Notes: generated by a model from the sequence alone, not told the origin. A stretch of DNA of 64,000 nucleotides from Pelagophyceae sp. CCMP2097 (GCA_026770575.1 MU657206.1:18271-82270); one strand, 5' to 3'. Positions 9,962-21,181 are shown, counted from the first letter of the stretch. Made by a program: numbers and translations.

Positions 9962-11552
9962 TTAGAACGCGATGAAGAGAACGATGAGTACGATCATCAC
10001 GCCGAAGATCTGTGCCGGGGCGCGTCACGCGTCGTTTGGCAAACCAATAGGAAACGCACCTTTATCATGATGGATCGGTTCCCTTTAAGGATCTTCTGCG
10101 CCTTTGTGATCTCCGCCTGCGGCGTCGGCATTCGCGCGCGGCGCGGCGGTCGCGAGGCGGCGGTCGCGCGTGCGTCGACATTCCAAGGGCCGCGAGCCCG
10201 GTTCGTCGGGGACGCGGCGGACGCGCATGACCGGCCTCGACTTCGAAGACGGCCCCCTCGACGTCGTCGTCCAGCCGCTCCACGACCTCTGCCTGCTGCG
10301 CCACGAGGGAGGAGAACCGCGAGAAGAGCTCGCCTACAAAGCCGCGTTTGGTCGCGCCGACGGGCGCCCGAGGCGCGAGTTCCGGGCGGGCGGCGGAGCG
10401 CAAGGGTGGCGCACCGAGCTTGCCGATCTCCTTTTCGATGCCGTGCGCCGAGTCGAGCCGTCGCCGCGACGTCTCCTCGAGCATCGTCTGCTGCTGCTGC
10501 TGCTGCTGCTGCATGCGCAGCCGCGGGTTGCCGGCCCCTTCGTCGTCCTCGAACGTTTGCTTCTTCCGCGCGCGGAGCCTGCGGGCAAAATCGACCCGCG
10601 GCCGCACTCGGCCGCGCGCCTCGCAGACGCACCCCTCCTGCGGCGGCGCGAACGTCGAGATCATGGGCGCTCGGCTGCTGCCGAACGAGACAGGCGTCGG
10701 TCTAGCCCTCGCCGGATCCGCGGCCGCGTCGACGGGCGGCGGCGCGGCGGGCCTCTCCGCGGCGTTGGGCCGCGTGCGGTGCAGGTCGGGCGGCGGCGGC
10801 GGCGGCGCCTTTGACGGCGCGAAAAGCGGCGTGTCGAGCTGCAGGTTTACGGAGATGGCGGGCCCCGAGTGCGCGAAGCGGCCGCGGCGCTTCTGCTGCT
10901 GCTGCAGCAGCTTGCCGCGCGCGACGGCGCAGGCCTGCACCTGCTTGGTCATGTCGCCGAGGCGCGCCCGCAGCGTCGCCGCCTAAGCGCCACGAGTTCG
11001 GTTTCGGCCATGCGATGCGCGCAATCAACGCACGATGCGGCGGTTGTGCTCGCGGCGCTGGCCGCTGCGCGCGCCGCCGGCGTCCTCGAGCGCGGTGATT
11101 GCGGCCTCGGCCCACGTGCAGTCTTTCTCCACGCATCTGCGCCCGATCGGCGTCGATGGGCAGACTCGGGCTCGGACGGGCCCGAGCGCTGCGTACGCAC
11201 TCGATAGTTCGGTCGAAGCTCGAGGCGGCCGCGCTGCTCTTCGCGTCTTCCAAACCTCGCAGCCGATTCGTCAGCGTCGAGATCTCGCCGAACCGCGCGT
11301 CGATGGCCGTAATGCCCTCCGTATTCACCGCAGCGTCGAGCGCCGACGACGAGCCTGATACGCCGCAAGGTTCGGGCCGAGCAAAGCAAGAGGTTCGGGG
11401 CGAGCAAAGCAAGGCCCATGCGGCGACGCAAACGCACCGAGCTCGGCCAAGGGCGGAAGCGGTTCGGCGCCCTCCTTCTCGCGCTGCGCGTCGATGCGAC
11501 GCCGCGCCAGCCGCGTCGCGCTCTCGAGTTCCGCCAGCCGCGAGACTCGCAT
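9962..11552 (-). CDS. STX5: Syntaxin-5 / Sed5, Golgi Qa-SNARE
   Basis: Seven exons join in phase: 11438..11552, 11201..11354, 11034..11136, 10415..10982, 10227..10333, 10060..10116 and 9962..10009, about 383 residues. N-terminal helices include ITAIDARFGEISTLTNRL and AATLRARLGDMTKQVQAC, as in the Habc region of Sed5. A proline-rich linker and a run of eight Gln follow. The Qa-SNARE motif spans IEKEIGKLGELFSRFSSLV and EVVERLDDDVEGAVFEVEAG, and ends in a membrane anchor (IFGVMIVLIVLFIAF). Syntaxin-5 drives ER-Golgi and intra-Golgi fusion. The intron 10117..10226 begins with GC. The first exon is the least certain: the frame is open further upstream, and ATG 11552 is the first Met in it. Confidence 0.9.
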
Positions 11553-11735
11553 CGTCTCCGTCGGCACGTGCCTCCGTGCAGCACCAGTTTCGGAGAAGGT
11601 TCTTCATCGGATCCGCGGAGCGGCCAAGACGCCCGGACAGGGGTTGATCCGGGCAGGTCTACAAGGCTGATCCGTGGATGATGGCAACGCTCCACCCTGG
11701 GGGACTTCGAGGTCGGCTTCGTTGCACCCGAGGCC

Positions 11736-13316
11736 TTAGGCTATAGGGACCGCCGCCGCCGCGACAGCGAGGGGGTGGAGGTACGTGGAGGCGGAAATGC
11801 CGGCGAGGACCACGGGCGCCACGTGCGCGTTGGACCGGAAGCGCGCCGCGAGGTTTGCCGGGTCGTCGAGGTCCGCCTGAGGTGCGCTGTCGAAAGGCGA
11901 CCATCGTCAAAGGGCCCATCGGCCGAAGAGGCGCACCGTATAGAGCTGCCACCCGAGCTGGGCGCCGAAGCATCCCAGCGACGCGTAGAACGGCACCGCG
12001 TGCGCTTCGCCCAGATTGAGGCCGGCGTTGTGGCCGGCTGCGGCGATTCCCAACACCGCGGCCGCCGCACAGACCTGCAGACTCAACGGTTTCAAACGAC
12101 CGCGTCCCGACGGTCGGGCGCACCGCGAGGACGGGCTTGGTCTGGTCGGCGAGGGTTAGCGCCGACGAGTGGAGGCCGAGGTGTTTGTCGTCTTGCTTGT
12201 CCTGGTGGGCGTACAGCGTGTCGTAAAAGAACGTCCACGCCACGCACCCGGCGTACAGCGGCGCGCAGACGGCCAAATCAGCCGAGCCCGTCGCCGCGCA
12301 GTAGCCTGCCATTGCGGTCGCGCGGGAGGCCCAGGGAGGAGGCGGCCAGACAGCCACCACGGACGAACGAAGGGCGCACCGAGCATCGCCCCCCAGTTGA
12401 AGGTGGCGCCCAGAACGAGCTGCGGGTACCGCGTGAACCGCTTCGCCAGCGGGTAGAGGCCGACGAGCGGCACGGACGCGCAGCCGAGCAGAATCGATGA
12501 ATGGTTGAGCTGCGTCAGCACGGCGAGCCTGCAGTCGGCGGCGTGAAACGGCCCGCACGACGGCCATCTGTCGGCAAAGTACCCGGCGGTGAGCTGCGCG
12601 CCGAGGAACAGAGTGGCCTCGGGCCAGACGGTGAGCTCCTTCGCGGCGAGCGGCCGCTCCTTGGTGCGCTCGACGCGCGCGTCAAAGTCGCGGTCCCACA
12701 TCTGCGCGCGCGCTTCAAGCGCGTCGCGTGACAAAGGGCACGCACGTCGTTGATCGTGCACCCCGCGCCGCGCATGGCCTGAAAGCGTCCGAACGTCGTC
12801 TTCGAGCGCGCGGCGGCAGAGGGCTCACAAAGGCGCCGACGGTGAACAGCGCGAGGAGGTGCAAGTCGGGCGCGGCGCCTGCTTCCGTCGATGCCGCGGC
12901 GCGGCGGCGGAGAGCGGCGCACCGGCGGGCGCGGCGAGTGCTATTGACCACGCGCCGGGCCACAGCAGGAGCAGCGTCCCCTCGGGCCCTACGACCGCGG
13001 CGTCTCCGACGCCTCGTCGCCTCGCGGGGCGGGACGCGGCGGCGCCGCGCGGTCGGCGCGCGCCTACAAACCCGCGTCGACGCCCGCGGCGCGCCGCCGA
13101 GGCCGTTACCAGCGCTGCAAAGGCGGCGAGCTTGCTCCGCGGCACGCGGGGCGGCTCGGGCGCGGCGGACCCCGTCGAGTGCCGCCGCGGGCCCCAGGGC
13201 CCGAGCGCCGCCGCGCCGCGTCCAGCCGCGCCGGCCGCGCCGGCCCGGAGGCTCGCAGGACCGCGGCGGCGCGCCGTGCGCGCCGCGACGAGGCGCCCGC
13301 CCAGGCAGCGGTGCAT
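11736..13316 (-). CDS. COQ2: 4-hydroxybenzoate polyprenyltransferase COQ2
   Basis: COQ2 is the mitochondrial UbiA-type membrane enzyme that attaches the prenyl tail in ubiquinone synthesis. Exons after the first are 12829..12878, 12746..12778, 12583..12701, 12380..12528, 12124..12305, 11937..12074 and 11736..11876; all phases agree. The first aspartate motif is [19 protein letters not shown] and the second is [13 protein letters not shown]. Other hallmarks are [21 protein letters not shown] and several hydrophobic helices. The 5' part (13316 to 12923) begins with a basic, Arg/Ala-rich segment that could be a mitochondrial transit peptide. It probably holds two more introns: GTAACG 13064..13109, then one whose donor may be GC, which would restore ARADRPEG. 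Confidence 0.9.
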
Positions 13317-13625
13317 CCTCGATGTTTCGACGGTGCGCGCGCGTCCTCGCCTGGCCGGCCCCGCAAGCTTAAGCGCCCGGGTTCTATTGCGCGGACAATT
13401 CCAATTCGAGCGGACATCAAGAATGGAACACGCTCCGATCGCGAAGAGGCCGCGCGTCCACGCCGGTGCTCGCCCGCCCTTTTTGAGGGAGAGCCCGTGA
13501 GAATTTTCGTAGGAAAGGCCGGATGGGGAAGTGCACGCCCAGCCTTTTCAAGGACCCGCAAGGAACGACCCGCTGTCGCTTCGGTCTACGAACAGAGGTT
13601 GCTGCGCACGGCTTATCGACCCTCA

Positions 13626-14874
13626 TCAGCTCCAGGTGGCGCGTCTGTCTCCGGCGTGGGCCAATCTCAGCGCGGCGATGCGCTTTTGCGCCACGGCGTC
13701 GAGCCGCCGCTCGCGCGCGGCGCGTTCTTCCGACGGCGCGGCGACTGCGGGTGTGGCGACGCGGCGCTTGCTTCGCTGCACGGCGCGGAGCAGGTTTGAG
13801 CGCAGGTCGGCCGGCACGGCCACGGAGATAGGCGTATCGATGGTGTCCGTCGTCGCAAGCGCCGGCAGCGCGTCCACCGACTCGGTGTACGGCGGCCGCG
13901 CGCGCCGCGGCTTGTCGGCCTACGTTCGCCGTCGCGGCCGCCGCTCGACCGCAAACGTCGCGCCCCCTTTGGGCGCCGCGGCGGCGCACCGAGCTGAGGC
14001 GTTCTCGAAGCAGGAGCATCCTGCGCGTCGCGGGCGCGGCGGGAACCGGGTAGAGCGCGCGGAAGGTGGGCGACGTGGCCGTCGCGCGCCCCAAGAGCTG
14101 CGCCGTGCGCTGCGGCGCTATTAGGGGCCGCGCCCCGGCGGCGCGGTGGTGCGTCGATAAGAGGTGCGCGTGGTAGTCCTGCGGGTCCAGCAGGTCGCCG
14201 AGCTTGGCGTGGCACCGCTGCAGTGCGTCTTCTGCGGCGGCGCCGCCGACGGAAAACCAGGTGTACGCGCCGCAGAAGAGGCGCTCCACAGCGCACCTCA
14301 AAGCCAGGTGCACCACGGGCAGCAAATAGCCGCGCCGCGCAAAGGGCCACCGCTGCAGCGCCACGTGGAGGCCCAGGACCTCTGCGTATAAAGCCGCGCG
14401 CTCCGCCGCCGACGGCGCCCCGGCCTTGGCCGCGGCCGCGCCGGCACGGCCGCTGGCGGTTCCGGGCCCGCGGCGGAGGACGTCCCAGTACAAGAGGTGG
14501 CAGACGAGGCCGACGAAGCGGACCATGGCGTGCTCCTCGAGTCGTTCCTTCATGGCCGCGCACTCGTCGTTTGCTCCGATGAGCTTTTCGAACGCAAACG
14601 TCCGCACAAAGTCGTCCTGCGCCGCCTCAATCTCCGCGAACCCAAACGTCGGCGCAATCGACAGCTCGGCCAGCGCCGCCGAAACCGTCTCCTACGCGGA
14701 CGCTCGACGCCGTTAAGACGCGCGAGGACATGGGGGGTTACGCACCGCCAAAATCTCGTCGTCCAGCTTCGTTACTTTTGCAGGCGGCAGCGGGGAGATG
14801 GCCGAGTGCGCGTACGCGTCCACGATCGTCACGACGGCGCGGTTCACCGCAAGGCCGAGTCCGTCGAGCTCCAT
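13626..14874 (-). CDS. Uncharacterised protein, 374 aa
   Basis: Exons 14746..14874, 13990..14691 and 13626..13919 join in phase 0 at both junctions, which begin GTGCGT and GTGCGC. ATG 14874 is the first Met after an open stretch that follows a possible acceptor. The protein is mostly helical: SALAELSIAPTFGFAEIE, an acidic/basic central helix and VRFVGLVCHLLYWDVL. The C-terminal exon is Arg-rich (DLRSNLLRAVQRSKRRV). I do not recognise a family. It is head-to-head with the plus-strand gene at 15108, so 14875..15107 should be a shared promoter. Confidence 0.7.
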
Positions 14875-15107
14875 CGATGGAGTTGGCCCGCCGGAGCTCT
14901 CTCTCGACGCGCGCGCTCGCCAAAATATGACCTGGCCGTTGTTCACCTCGTGAGTTGTTTTCTCTCTCCTTTTCGAAGTTTCGGAAATCGTTGCGCCAGA
15001 GCTCGCGCCCGACAGCTGCGCCCGACGGTGCCCGACGGGCGGACGCCGCGGCGGGACAGCGCGAGGTTGTCGGCCATGGCGCGCGAATAGCGGCGCTCCC
15101 TCGGAAG

Positions 15108-16280
15108 ATGGCGCCCGCGTTTCCCGCGGCGCCGTCGGGCCCGAAGGGCGGCGCGGGCGCGCCGCGCTGGCGCCTCTACCACCGGCGCCGCGACGAGCCG
15201 CAGCGGAGCCCCGGCCGGCCCGACGCCAGGCCCGCCGCCGATGCGCGCGGCCTGCAGAAGCACCTCGACTTTACGCGCGCCGGTCTCGCCACGCCGCCGC
15301 CGGGCTCGCGCGGCGAGGCGCGGGGCCGCGCGCCCGCCGCGCGGCGCGCCCAGGGCGGCCTCCGCGAGCTGAGCACGAGCTCCAAGTCGCGCGGCCGCCC
15401 GCGGTTCACGCGGTCCAGCCTCTCCGGCGTCGGGAGCAGCGCGTCGAGCGTGCGTTCTTCGAGCGCGTCCTCGCTGCGGTCGGCGGGGTCGACGGCGTCG
15501 ATGCGGTCCGCGCGGTCCGGCGGTCTTTCGGCGTTCCAGGCGCGCGACTTTTCCCGCAACCTGACGCGGCACCGCTCCCGCCTCCGAATCATGGCGCCGA
15601 GGATGCGCGTCGTCGCGCCGCTGCGGCCCAAGCACCTCCAGAACAACCCGCGGCGCGCGTCCGCGCTGCAAGAGCAACGCACGGCGCTGCGCCGCGAGAA
15701 CAAGCTGCATCACCACAGGCTGCACCGCATCAGCCAGCTGCCCTCGCAGCTCGCACACCGCCCGCCGCACGACGCCGGCACGCCGCGCGCCGCCAGCGAG
15801 CCGCTGCGCAACAACTCGTCGGAGGGCGCATCGTTCCAGCGCGGCCGGAAGGCCAGCGGCCAGCTCCGGGGCGCGACGGGTTCGTCTCCGCGGCCGCCGC
15901 ACATGCGCGGCGCGCCCTTCGTGACCAAAATGTGCGCCGCGCCCTTCGTGACCACGTCGCATCCGACGGAATACTACGACATCAAGCTGCCGCGCATCAA
16001 CGCGCTGCCGTCGGACGCCTTGACTGCACGGTCGCTGAGGCGCGACGCGGACTCCACGTCCGGCGCGATGCGGGGCATCTACCAAAAGGGCCACCCGACG
16101 CTCGTCGCCAAGCGGCGCCGCCTCGCAGTCGCAGTCGCGCCCCACTCGCAGTCGCAGGACGCGCGCGGCCTGCCGGACATGGAGTCCGTGGCCGCGCTCT
16201 ACGCCCGAATCGCCGTCGCAAACGCAAACGCGAACGCCGGCTCCGCAGACGCGCTCCGGCCGCCCGCCGTCGAAATCTAA
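15108..16280 (+). CDS. Basic low-complexity protein, unknown function
   Basis: The reading frame from ATG 15108 gives 390 residues. It is rich in Arg, Ser and Pro, with a Ser-rich patch (SSASSVRSSSASSLRS). Repeated APFVT units occur at HMRGAPFVTKMCAAPFVTT, and a more conserved-looking stretch EYYDIKLPRINALPSD follows. The frame is open upstream to about 14955 but has no ATG there. No domain is recognised. No intron is required. Confidence 0.6.
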   Translation: MAPAFPAAPSGPKGGAGAPRWRLYHRRRDEPQRSPGRPDARPAADARGLQKHLDFTRAGLATPPPGSRGEARGRAPAARRAQGGLRELSTSSKSRGRPRFTRSSLSGVGSSASSVRSSSASSLRSAGSTASMRSARSGGLSAFQARDFSRNLTRHRSRLRIMAPRMRVVAPLRPKHLQNNPRRASALQEQRTALRRENKLHHHRLHRISQLPSQLAHRPPHDAGTPRAASEPLRNNSSEGASFQRGRKASGQLRGATGSSPRPPHMRGAPFVTKMCAAPFVTTSHPTEYYDIKLPRINALPSDALTARSLRRDADSTSGAMRGIYQKGHPTLVAKRRRLAVAVAPHSQSQDARGLPDMESVAALYARIAVANANANAGSADALRPPAVEI

Positions 16281-16385
16281 ACGCCGCCAAAGTCGTCTTC
16301 GGACAAGGCGACGACGCCCGGAACACGGTGGGGTGCTGTTGTTTACTTCGTCGGTGTCTGGGCCCTTTGAGTTTTGTATGGGGTG

Positions 16386-16429
16386 TCAGGCGTCGGTTGC
16401 GTCTTTGGGAGCAAAGGCCGCCGTCATAT
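16386..16429 (-). promoter_or_regulatory. Candidate SECIS element of the selenoprotein U gene
   Basis: On the minus strand, 54 nt after the stop codon, ATGA (16427..16424) is followed by a stem-loop, an AAA run and TGA (16388..16386), the order expected for a SECIS core. The apical hairpin CTTTG-CTCC-CAAAG pairs perfectly. However, the AAA sits in that stem and helix II pairs only partly, so this is a weak candidate. A real SECIS must lie somewhere in this 3' region if the TGA is read as selenocysteine. Confidence 0.25.
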
Positions 16430-16482
16430 CGTACATGCTCGAAGAGTTGGAGACGCCGTCTGAAGTCGACGGTCGAGGCGCC

Positions 16483-17455
16483 CTAGCGACGCTCGAGCTC
16501 GTCGAGCGCCAGCTCGATGGCCTCGAGCGGCGCCGGCTCGCCCGTCGTCTCCGCGTACTCGTAGACGACGTCGCCCTGCGGCGAGACGACGAGGACGCCG
16601 CCGAGGAGGTTGCCCTCGCCGATCATGTTGCCTTCGATGCTCTTGGCCTACGCACCTCGTCGAGTCCGATGGTCGCTCCTCCAACCCGATAGCCCAATGC
16701 TCTGCACCGGACATGAACAAACGCCCACGCACCGTCATGCGCGCGCCGATGGCCTTGATGGTTCGCCAGGCCTTGAACGGGTTGGCGAGGCTGCGGAGCA
16801 GAAGGCCCGGCGTGATGAGCTTGCGGCCGCCGAAATACGCGTAAAACGCCAGCTCCGCGTCGAGGTAGAGTTCGGCGCCGCCGAGGTAGTCGCGCTGGAA
16901 GACTTGGACGCCGAGGACGGTGTCGTCGGCCGCCTGCTTCGTCGGCGCGACCTCCTTGATGACGCCGACGAGGGGCACGTTGGAGCCGCGGATCTTCAAG
17001 AGTTCCGCGAGCCCGCGCGCCTCCTCGCGGCACAGGACTCATCCGGGCCGGCGCACGACAAAGACGACGGCGCCGCGCGGCGACCACAGCGCCGCCGCCT
17101 TGACGGCCGCGCCGACGACGGCGCCGCCGGAGACGGGCTTGAGCGCCACGTCCCCGAGCGCCGACGCAGCCAGGCGGACCTTGGGCGCAGACGAAGAAAA
17201 ACGCTTCGCGACCAGGCCCAGCGCCGCGCCTAGGGTCAGCCCCTCAGAGACGGCAGTGTCGCCGCCGGCGCGGGAAACTGGGCAATGCCGGCCCTCCAAT
17301 GCGCCGGATCGAGCACAGCGTCGCAAAAAGGCGAGGCGCTTCCTCACCGGCGAAAGCAGTCCGGAAGAGCATGCGTCCGAGCATGGCAAACTCGCGTCGC
17401 GACGTGACGACTCCGAGTCTCGTCCGAGTCGTCCGAAAAAAAGTCGCTCTCTCAT
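16483..17455 (-). CDS. SELENOU: Selenoprotein U (PRXL2/FAM213 family), TGA = selenocysteine
   Basis: These are thioredoxin-fold, peroxiredoxin-like redox proteins. Exons 16733..17455 and 16483..16647 join in phase 0 (donor GTGCGT) and give 295 residues including Sec. The TGA at 17041..17039 sits in VVRRPG-U-VLCREEAR, exactly where Cys-containing relatives have the first Cys of CxxC. Translation continues after it in the same frame through GSNVPLVGVIKEVAP, AELYLDAELAFYAYFGG and LLGGVLVVSPQGDVVYEY. The flanking sequence is too well conserved for a pseudogene, and no GT...AG pair removes the TGA. The N-terminal 60 residues are Ser/Arg-rich and could be a targeting peptide. The start at ATG 17455 is inferred. 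Confidence 0.92.
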
Positions 17456-17555
17456 ATCGCTAAACCCGCCGCCGTTGGTTTCTTTATTCTTGGCGTCGGA
17501 GCAGGCCCCCCGCGTGCGCAGGGCGCCTCCACGTCGTCCTTCGCAGTCTCTTAGC

Positions 17556-19280
17556 ATGGCGCGGCCGCGGCACACGATGGACACGGCGGCGATGATCGAG
17601 ATGTTGATGGCGCAGGAGCCCGCGGCCGGCGGCGGCGGCGACGAGGGGCACACGTGCACCGTCGACCTCGAAAAGTTCCAGAAGGTCTTCGGGGCGCAGG
17701 AGCCCGGCTCGTCGGAGCGCAAAAAGCGGCGCGAGACGGCTGACCCGTCGAAGCTCCGCGAACTCCTCGAGCAATGCGTCATCGACGACGCCGACGAAGA
17801 GGGCGCCGACCGCGAGGTGCGCGCGCGCGGGGCGGCGGCGGGGCGCCCGCTCGCCGCGGACGGCTCCCAAAGGACCGTCGACCGCGCAGGCGACGGAGGA
17901 GAACGCAGACGAGCGAGTGCCGGCTCGGAATTCGCAGTTCCGACGGCGCATGACGTGCGACCCGCGGCTCCTCAAACAACTCGTGAGCCACGGCCGATTT
18001 GGGCGTCGTCGTCCGTCGGGGCATGCCTCGCGGTGCCGTCGGCGCGTCTCCGAGGACGGGGTCCCATGTTCGAAGCACGTTTTGAAACAGGTCCTCGACG
18101 GCGAGGCGCCGCGCGGCCTGTCGCGGCTGAGCGAGGGGTCGAGCGAGCCCTACGCGCTGCAGGAGGACTTGGACACGACGACGGACAGCGACGGCGGCCC
18201 GGCCGGCGCGCTCGTGGACGCGGCCTGCGACGAACCACTGCCCGCAGAGGCACCGGCCGCGTCGAGCGTCGATGAGGCGGCTGCGCCTCTGGCGGGGCCA
18301 GCCGCCGAGGACCACGGCGAAGAGGACGACGAGTTTGACGACGAAATCGACAACGACGTGGCGTACAACCGACGCGGATCGGTGCGTTTTCGCTCGCGTT
18401 TCCCAACTTCGACGCCGCCGCGTCAACTCGACCGCAGGTGGCGTGGACGTTCGACGAGCAGCGCGCCACGCTCCAGGTCCGTCTTCCGTGAATGATGGCC
18501 GCGACTCTGGAGCGTCGTTTCCCGCGGTCCCCGGCGACGCCGGAAATTGACGCGATCCGCCCAGAGTGACGCCCTCCCCGCAGGAGCTGCGGCGCCAGCT
18601 GCGCATCGAGAAGGAGCTTGCGACGGATGCGGAGTACGAGCGCGACGAGCTGGCCAAAGAGGCCAGGGCGCTGCGGTCGGAGATGTCGGCGCGCGCGGAC
18701 CTCCTCGCAGCGCTCGAGACGCAGCGCGACGCGGCCAACGCGCGCGCCGCCGTCGCCGAGCAGCGCGCGGTGCGCGCCGACGCCGACGCAGCGCGCGCGC
18801 AGCTCCTCAAGCGCGCGTCGGACGCGGCCGCCGACGCGGGCGCGGCGGACGCGCGCCACGAGGTCGCGCTGATGCGCAGCGCCACCGCCGACGGGGGCCA
18901 CCGCACGGCGCACGCCGAGGCGCTGCTGCGCGCCGCCGAGCGCCGCACCGACAGCGCCGACGAGGCCAACGCCGACCTCCGCCAGCAGGTCGCCGCCCTC
19001 GAGGCGCGCGTCAAGGCCCTCGACAAGGTCAAGATCACAAAGAGCTTTGCGCAAAAGGTCCACCAGACCGTCGAGGAGCGCGACCACCTCGCGGTGAGTG
19101 CACCCCGCCGCCGTTTCAAGGCCTTTGACGGGCCGACGTCCGCTCCCCGCAACACGAAAATCGTAGGCCGAGCTCGCGCAGATGCGCGCCAAGGAGAACA
19201 ACGGCGTCTCGCCGCTCCCCTTCACGACGTCGGACCGGACCTTTACGGCCAAGGACGCGAACGAATGCCGCCAGTCTTGA
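17556..19280 (+). CDS. Coiled-coil protein, 419 aa, function unknown
   Basis: Exons 17556..17816, 17938..17982, 18091..18381, 18438..18476, 18584..19093 and 19167..19280 all join in phase 0. The N-terminal part is acidic (MARPRHTMDTAAMIEML), followed by a linker rich in Asp/Glu/Ala. The long fifth exon encodes a continuous coiled coil (ELRRQLRIEKELATDAEYER onward) ending KVKITKSFAQKVHQTVEERD. The tail is SPLPFTTSDRTFTAKDANEC. Intron 17983..18090 is a multiple of three without a stop and could be retained. I do not recognise the family. Confidence 0.7.
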
Positions 19281-19487
19281 AGAAGCCGCGAGGCCGCGCG
19301 CATCACACCCCTGCGCTCGGTGCCGACACTAATACGATCATCCCCTGCCCAGGGGCCCGCGAGGCCTCGAGGCGGGACGACACACTCGATGATCGCCGAA
19401 AAGTCGTGAGTTCCAGAAAAAGGCCTTTGGAGGACACTGAGCATCACTCAGCCTGAGGCTGACTGGAAATTCTAGTCCAGCGAGCGG

Positions 19488-20346
19488 ATGGCATCGTTCA
19501 ACGACGAGGCGCCAGAGGTGCCGGTCGGCGAGACGGTGCGCCCCGTTTTCACGTTACCGCCGCCTCGACATTGGCGCGTCAGGATCAGGCGGCGCCGCAT
19601 TCGGAAGAAAGCGCCGCGAAGAAAGAGTGCCTTGCCCGCGTCCTCGCCCGTCGGCCGGATCGGTAGCGGGATCTGAAGGTCAGGTCGAGTGGCGCGGCGA
19701 AGATTGCAAAGGCGGAGGCGCTGAAGGAGGCTGGGAATGAGCAGTTTAAGGTGAAGGCTTACGCCAAGGTTCTTCGCCCGCGTCCCTCGCCTCGACCCGG
19801 CCGCCGCCCGGAACGTCTGACGCGCGGACGCAGGCGATCACGCGCTTCTCCAAAGTGCGCGCCTACACGTGGGAGCCCACCGGCGAAGCGCAGATGTACG
19901 CCGGCACGCGGTCCGCGACGGCGGTGCGACGCCTTTTCAGAGAGCGCCCCTCGGTCGCCGCCCCTCGAATCGTGCGTTAGGAGTACACGGACGCGGAGAA
20001 GGCGCAGCTGCGGCGTTTGGATTTGATCGCGTGCGGCAACATTGCCGCCGCGTACCTCGCGCTCGGCGAGCCCCGGAAAGCGTTGGACTATTGCAGCAAG
20101 GTCCTCGCGGCGGTGCCGGAGCCCGAGGCGCACGCGAACTGCGACCTCGTTGTCAAGGCGCTGTGCCGCGCGGCGCAGGCGCACCTGCTTCACAACGACC
20201 TCGACGCGGCCAAGGCGCTCGTCCTGCGCGCGCTCACTTTGGATGCGGCCTGCGCGCCGGCGAGGCAGGTCTACAAGCAGTTGCAGCTCGCGTACAAACA
20301 GCACACCGAGAACCAAAAGAGGACCATGAAGGCCGCGTTCGCCTAG
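19488..20346 (+). CDS. TPR protein, small co-chaperone-like
   Basis: Exons 19488..19535, 19667..19768, 19834..19923 and 19981..20346 join in phase 0 and give about 201 residues. TPR units are clear: AEALKEAGNEQFKVKAYAKA, LIACGNIAAAYLALGEPRKALDYCSKVL, and VVKALCRAAQAHLLHNDLDAAKALV split by the usual spacing. The spacing resembles the three-TPR domain of FKBP/AIP-type co-chaperones that bind Hsp90 or Hsp70 tails. No catalytic domain is present. The second acceptor is ambiguous; 19675 would also keep the frame. Confidence 0.75.
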
Positions 20347-21181
20347 GCCCGTGGACGGCATAACGCCAGACATCCCAAAAATCGACAAAGGTTGCCACAC
20401 CAGAAGAGGAAAGCAGCCAGGGAGCGAGCCTCGCAAGGCAAGCGAAATGAACCCTTGGAAAGCAAGCTAGGAAGGCAAGCCGGAGGTCCCGTTGGTGGAT
20501 CCCTGGCGACCCCAGGGCCAGCCTGCACCGAACGCGCTGGCAAGTCGACACTCGATGGGAGGAACCGCCAGGTTCCAAGTGCCAGGACGGCCGCAAAAGT
20601 GCGAGGTCGGCCGCATGCTCCAGACGATCCAAGACTCGCCCGTCCCCCCCAAACGTCTACCGCTTCGTCCACTCCTAGCTCTGCAGCCGGGTATCAATCT
20701 AAGGACAGGTTTTGAGGGGAGGTTCAAGTTTGCACGATCTTGAGACACGTTTGGGCTTGACGCACCTTTGCCATCGACATCGACCTCAACAATGCTGTCA
20801 TTTCATTCGACTCTGTGCCTCTGGGGGACCCTGTTTGAGAGACATTGAGAGCCCCGAGTCGAGAGGCACACGTGTTCAAGTTGTTTGTTGGTCGCGGAGA
20901 GCTGAAAAGCCCGGGACCGTTCTCCTTCTTGGTTTGTTTTTACGGCCGCTGTTTCCGGCTCTCGGTCGTCGCGCGGCTGGGCGTTCTACCCAACCAGCTC
21001 CGCCTCTGGGCTCCGCCTCTGGGCTCAAACAGCGGTTGTGAATATAGGGACTGATTTAAATCTTTTGAATTCCCACTCAGAACAATTTTTACTTTCGGGA
21101 GGAGCTCGAGACAAGGAGCTTGAGAGACGCTCGAGAGACGCCGCGCGCCCGTCCTCGGGGGAAGCAGGGCGCGCCCGTCTG

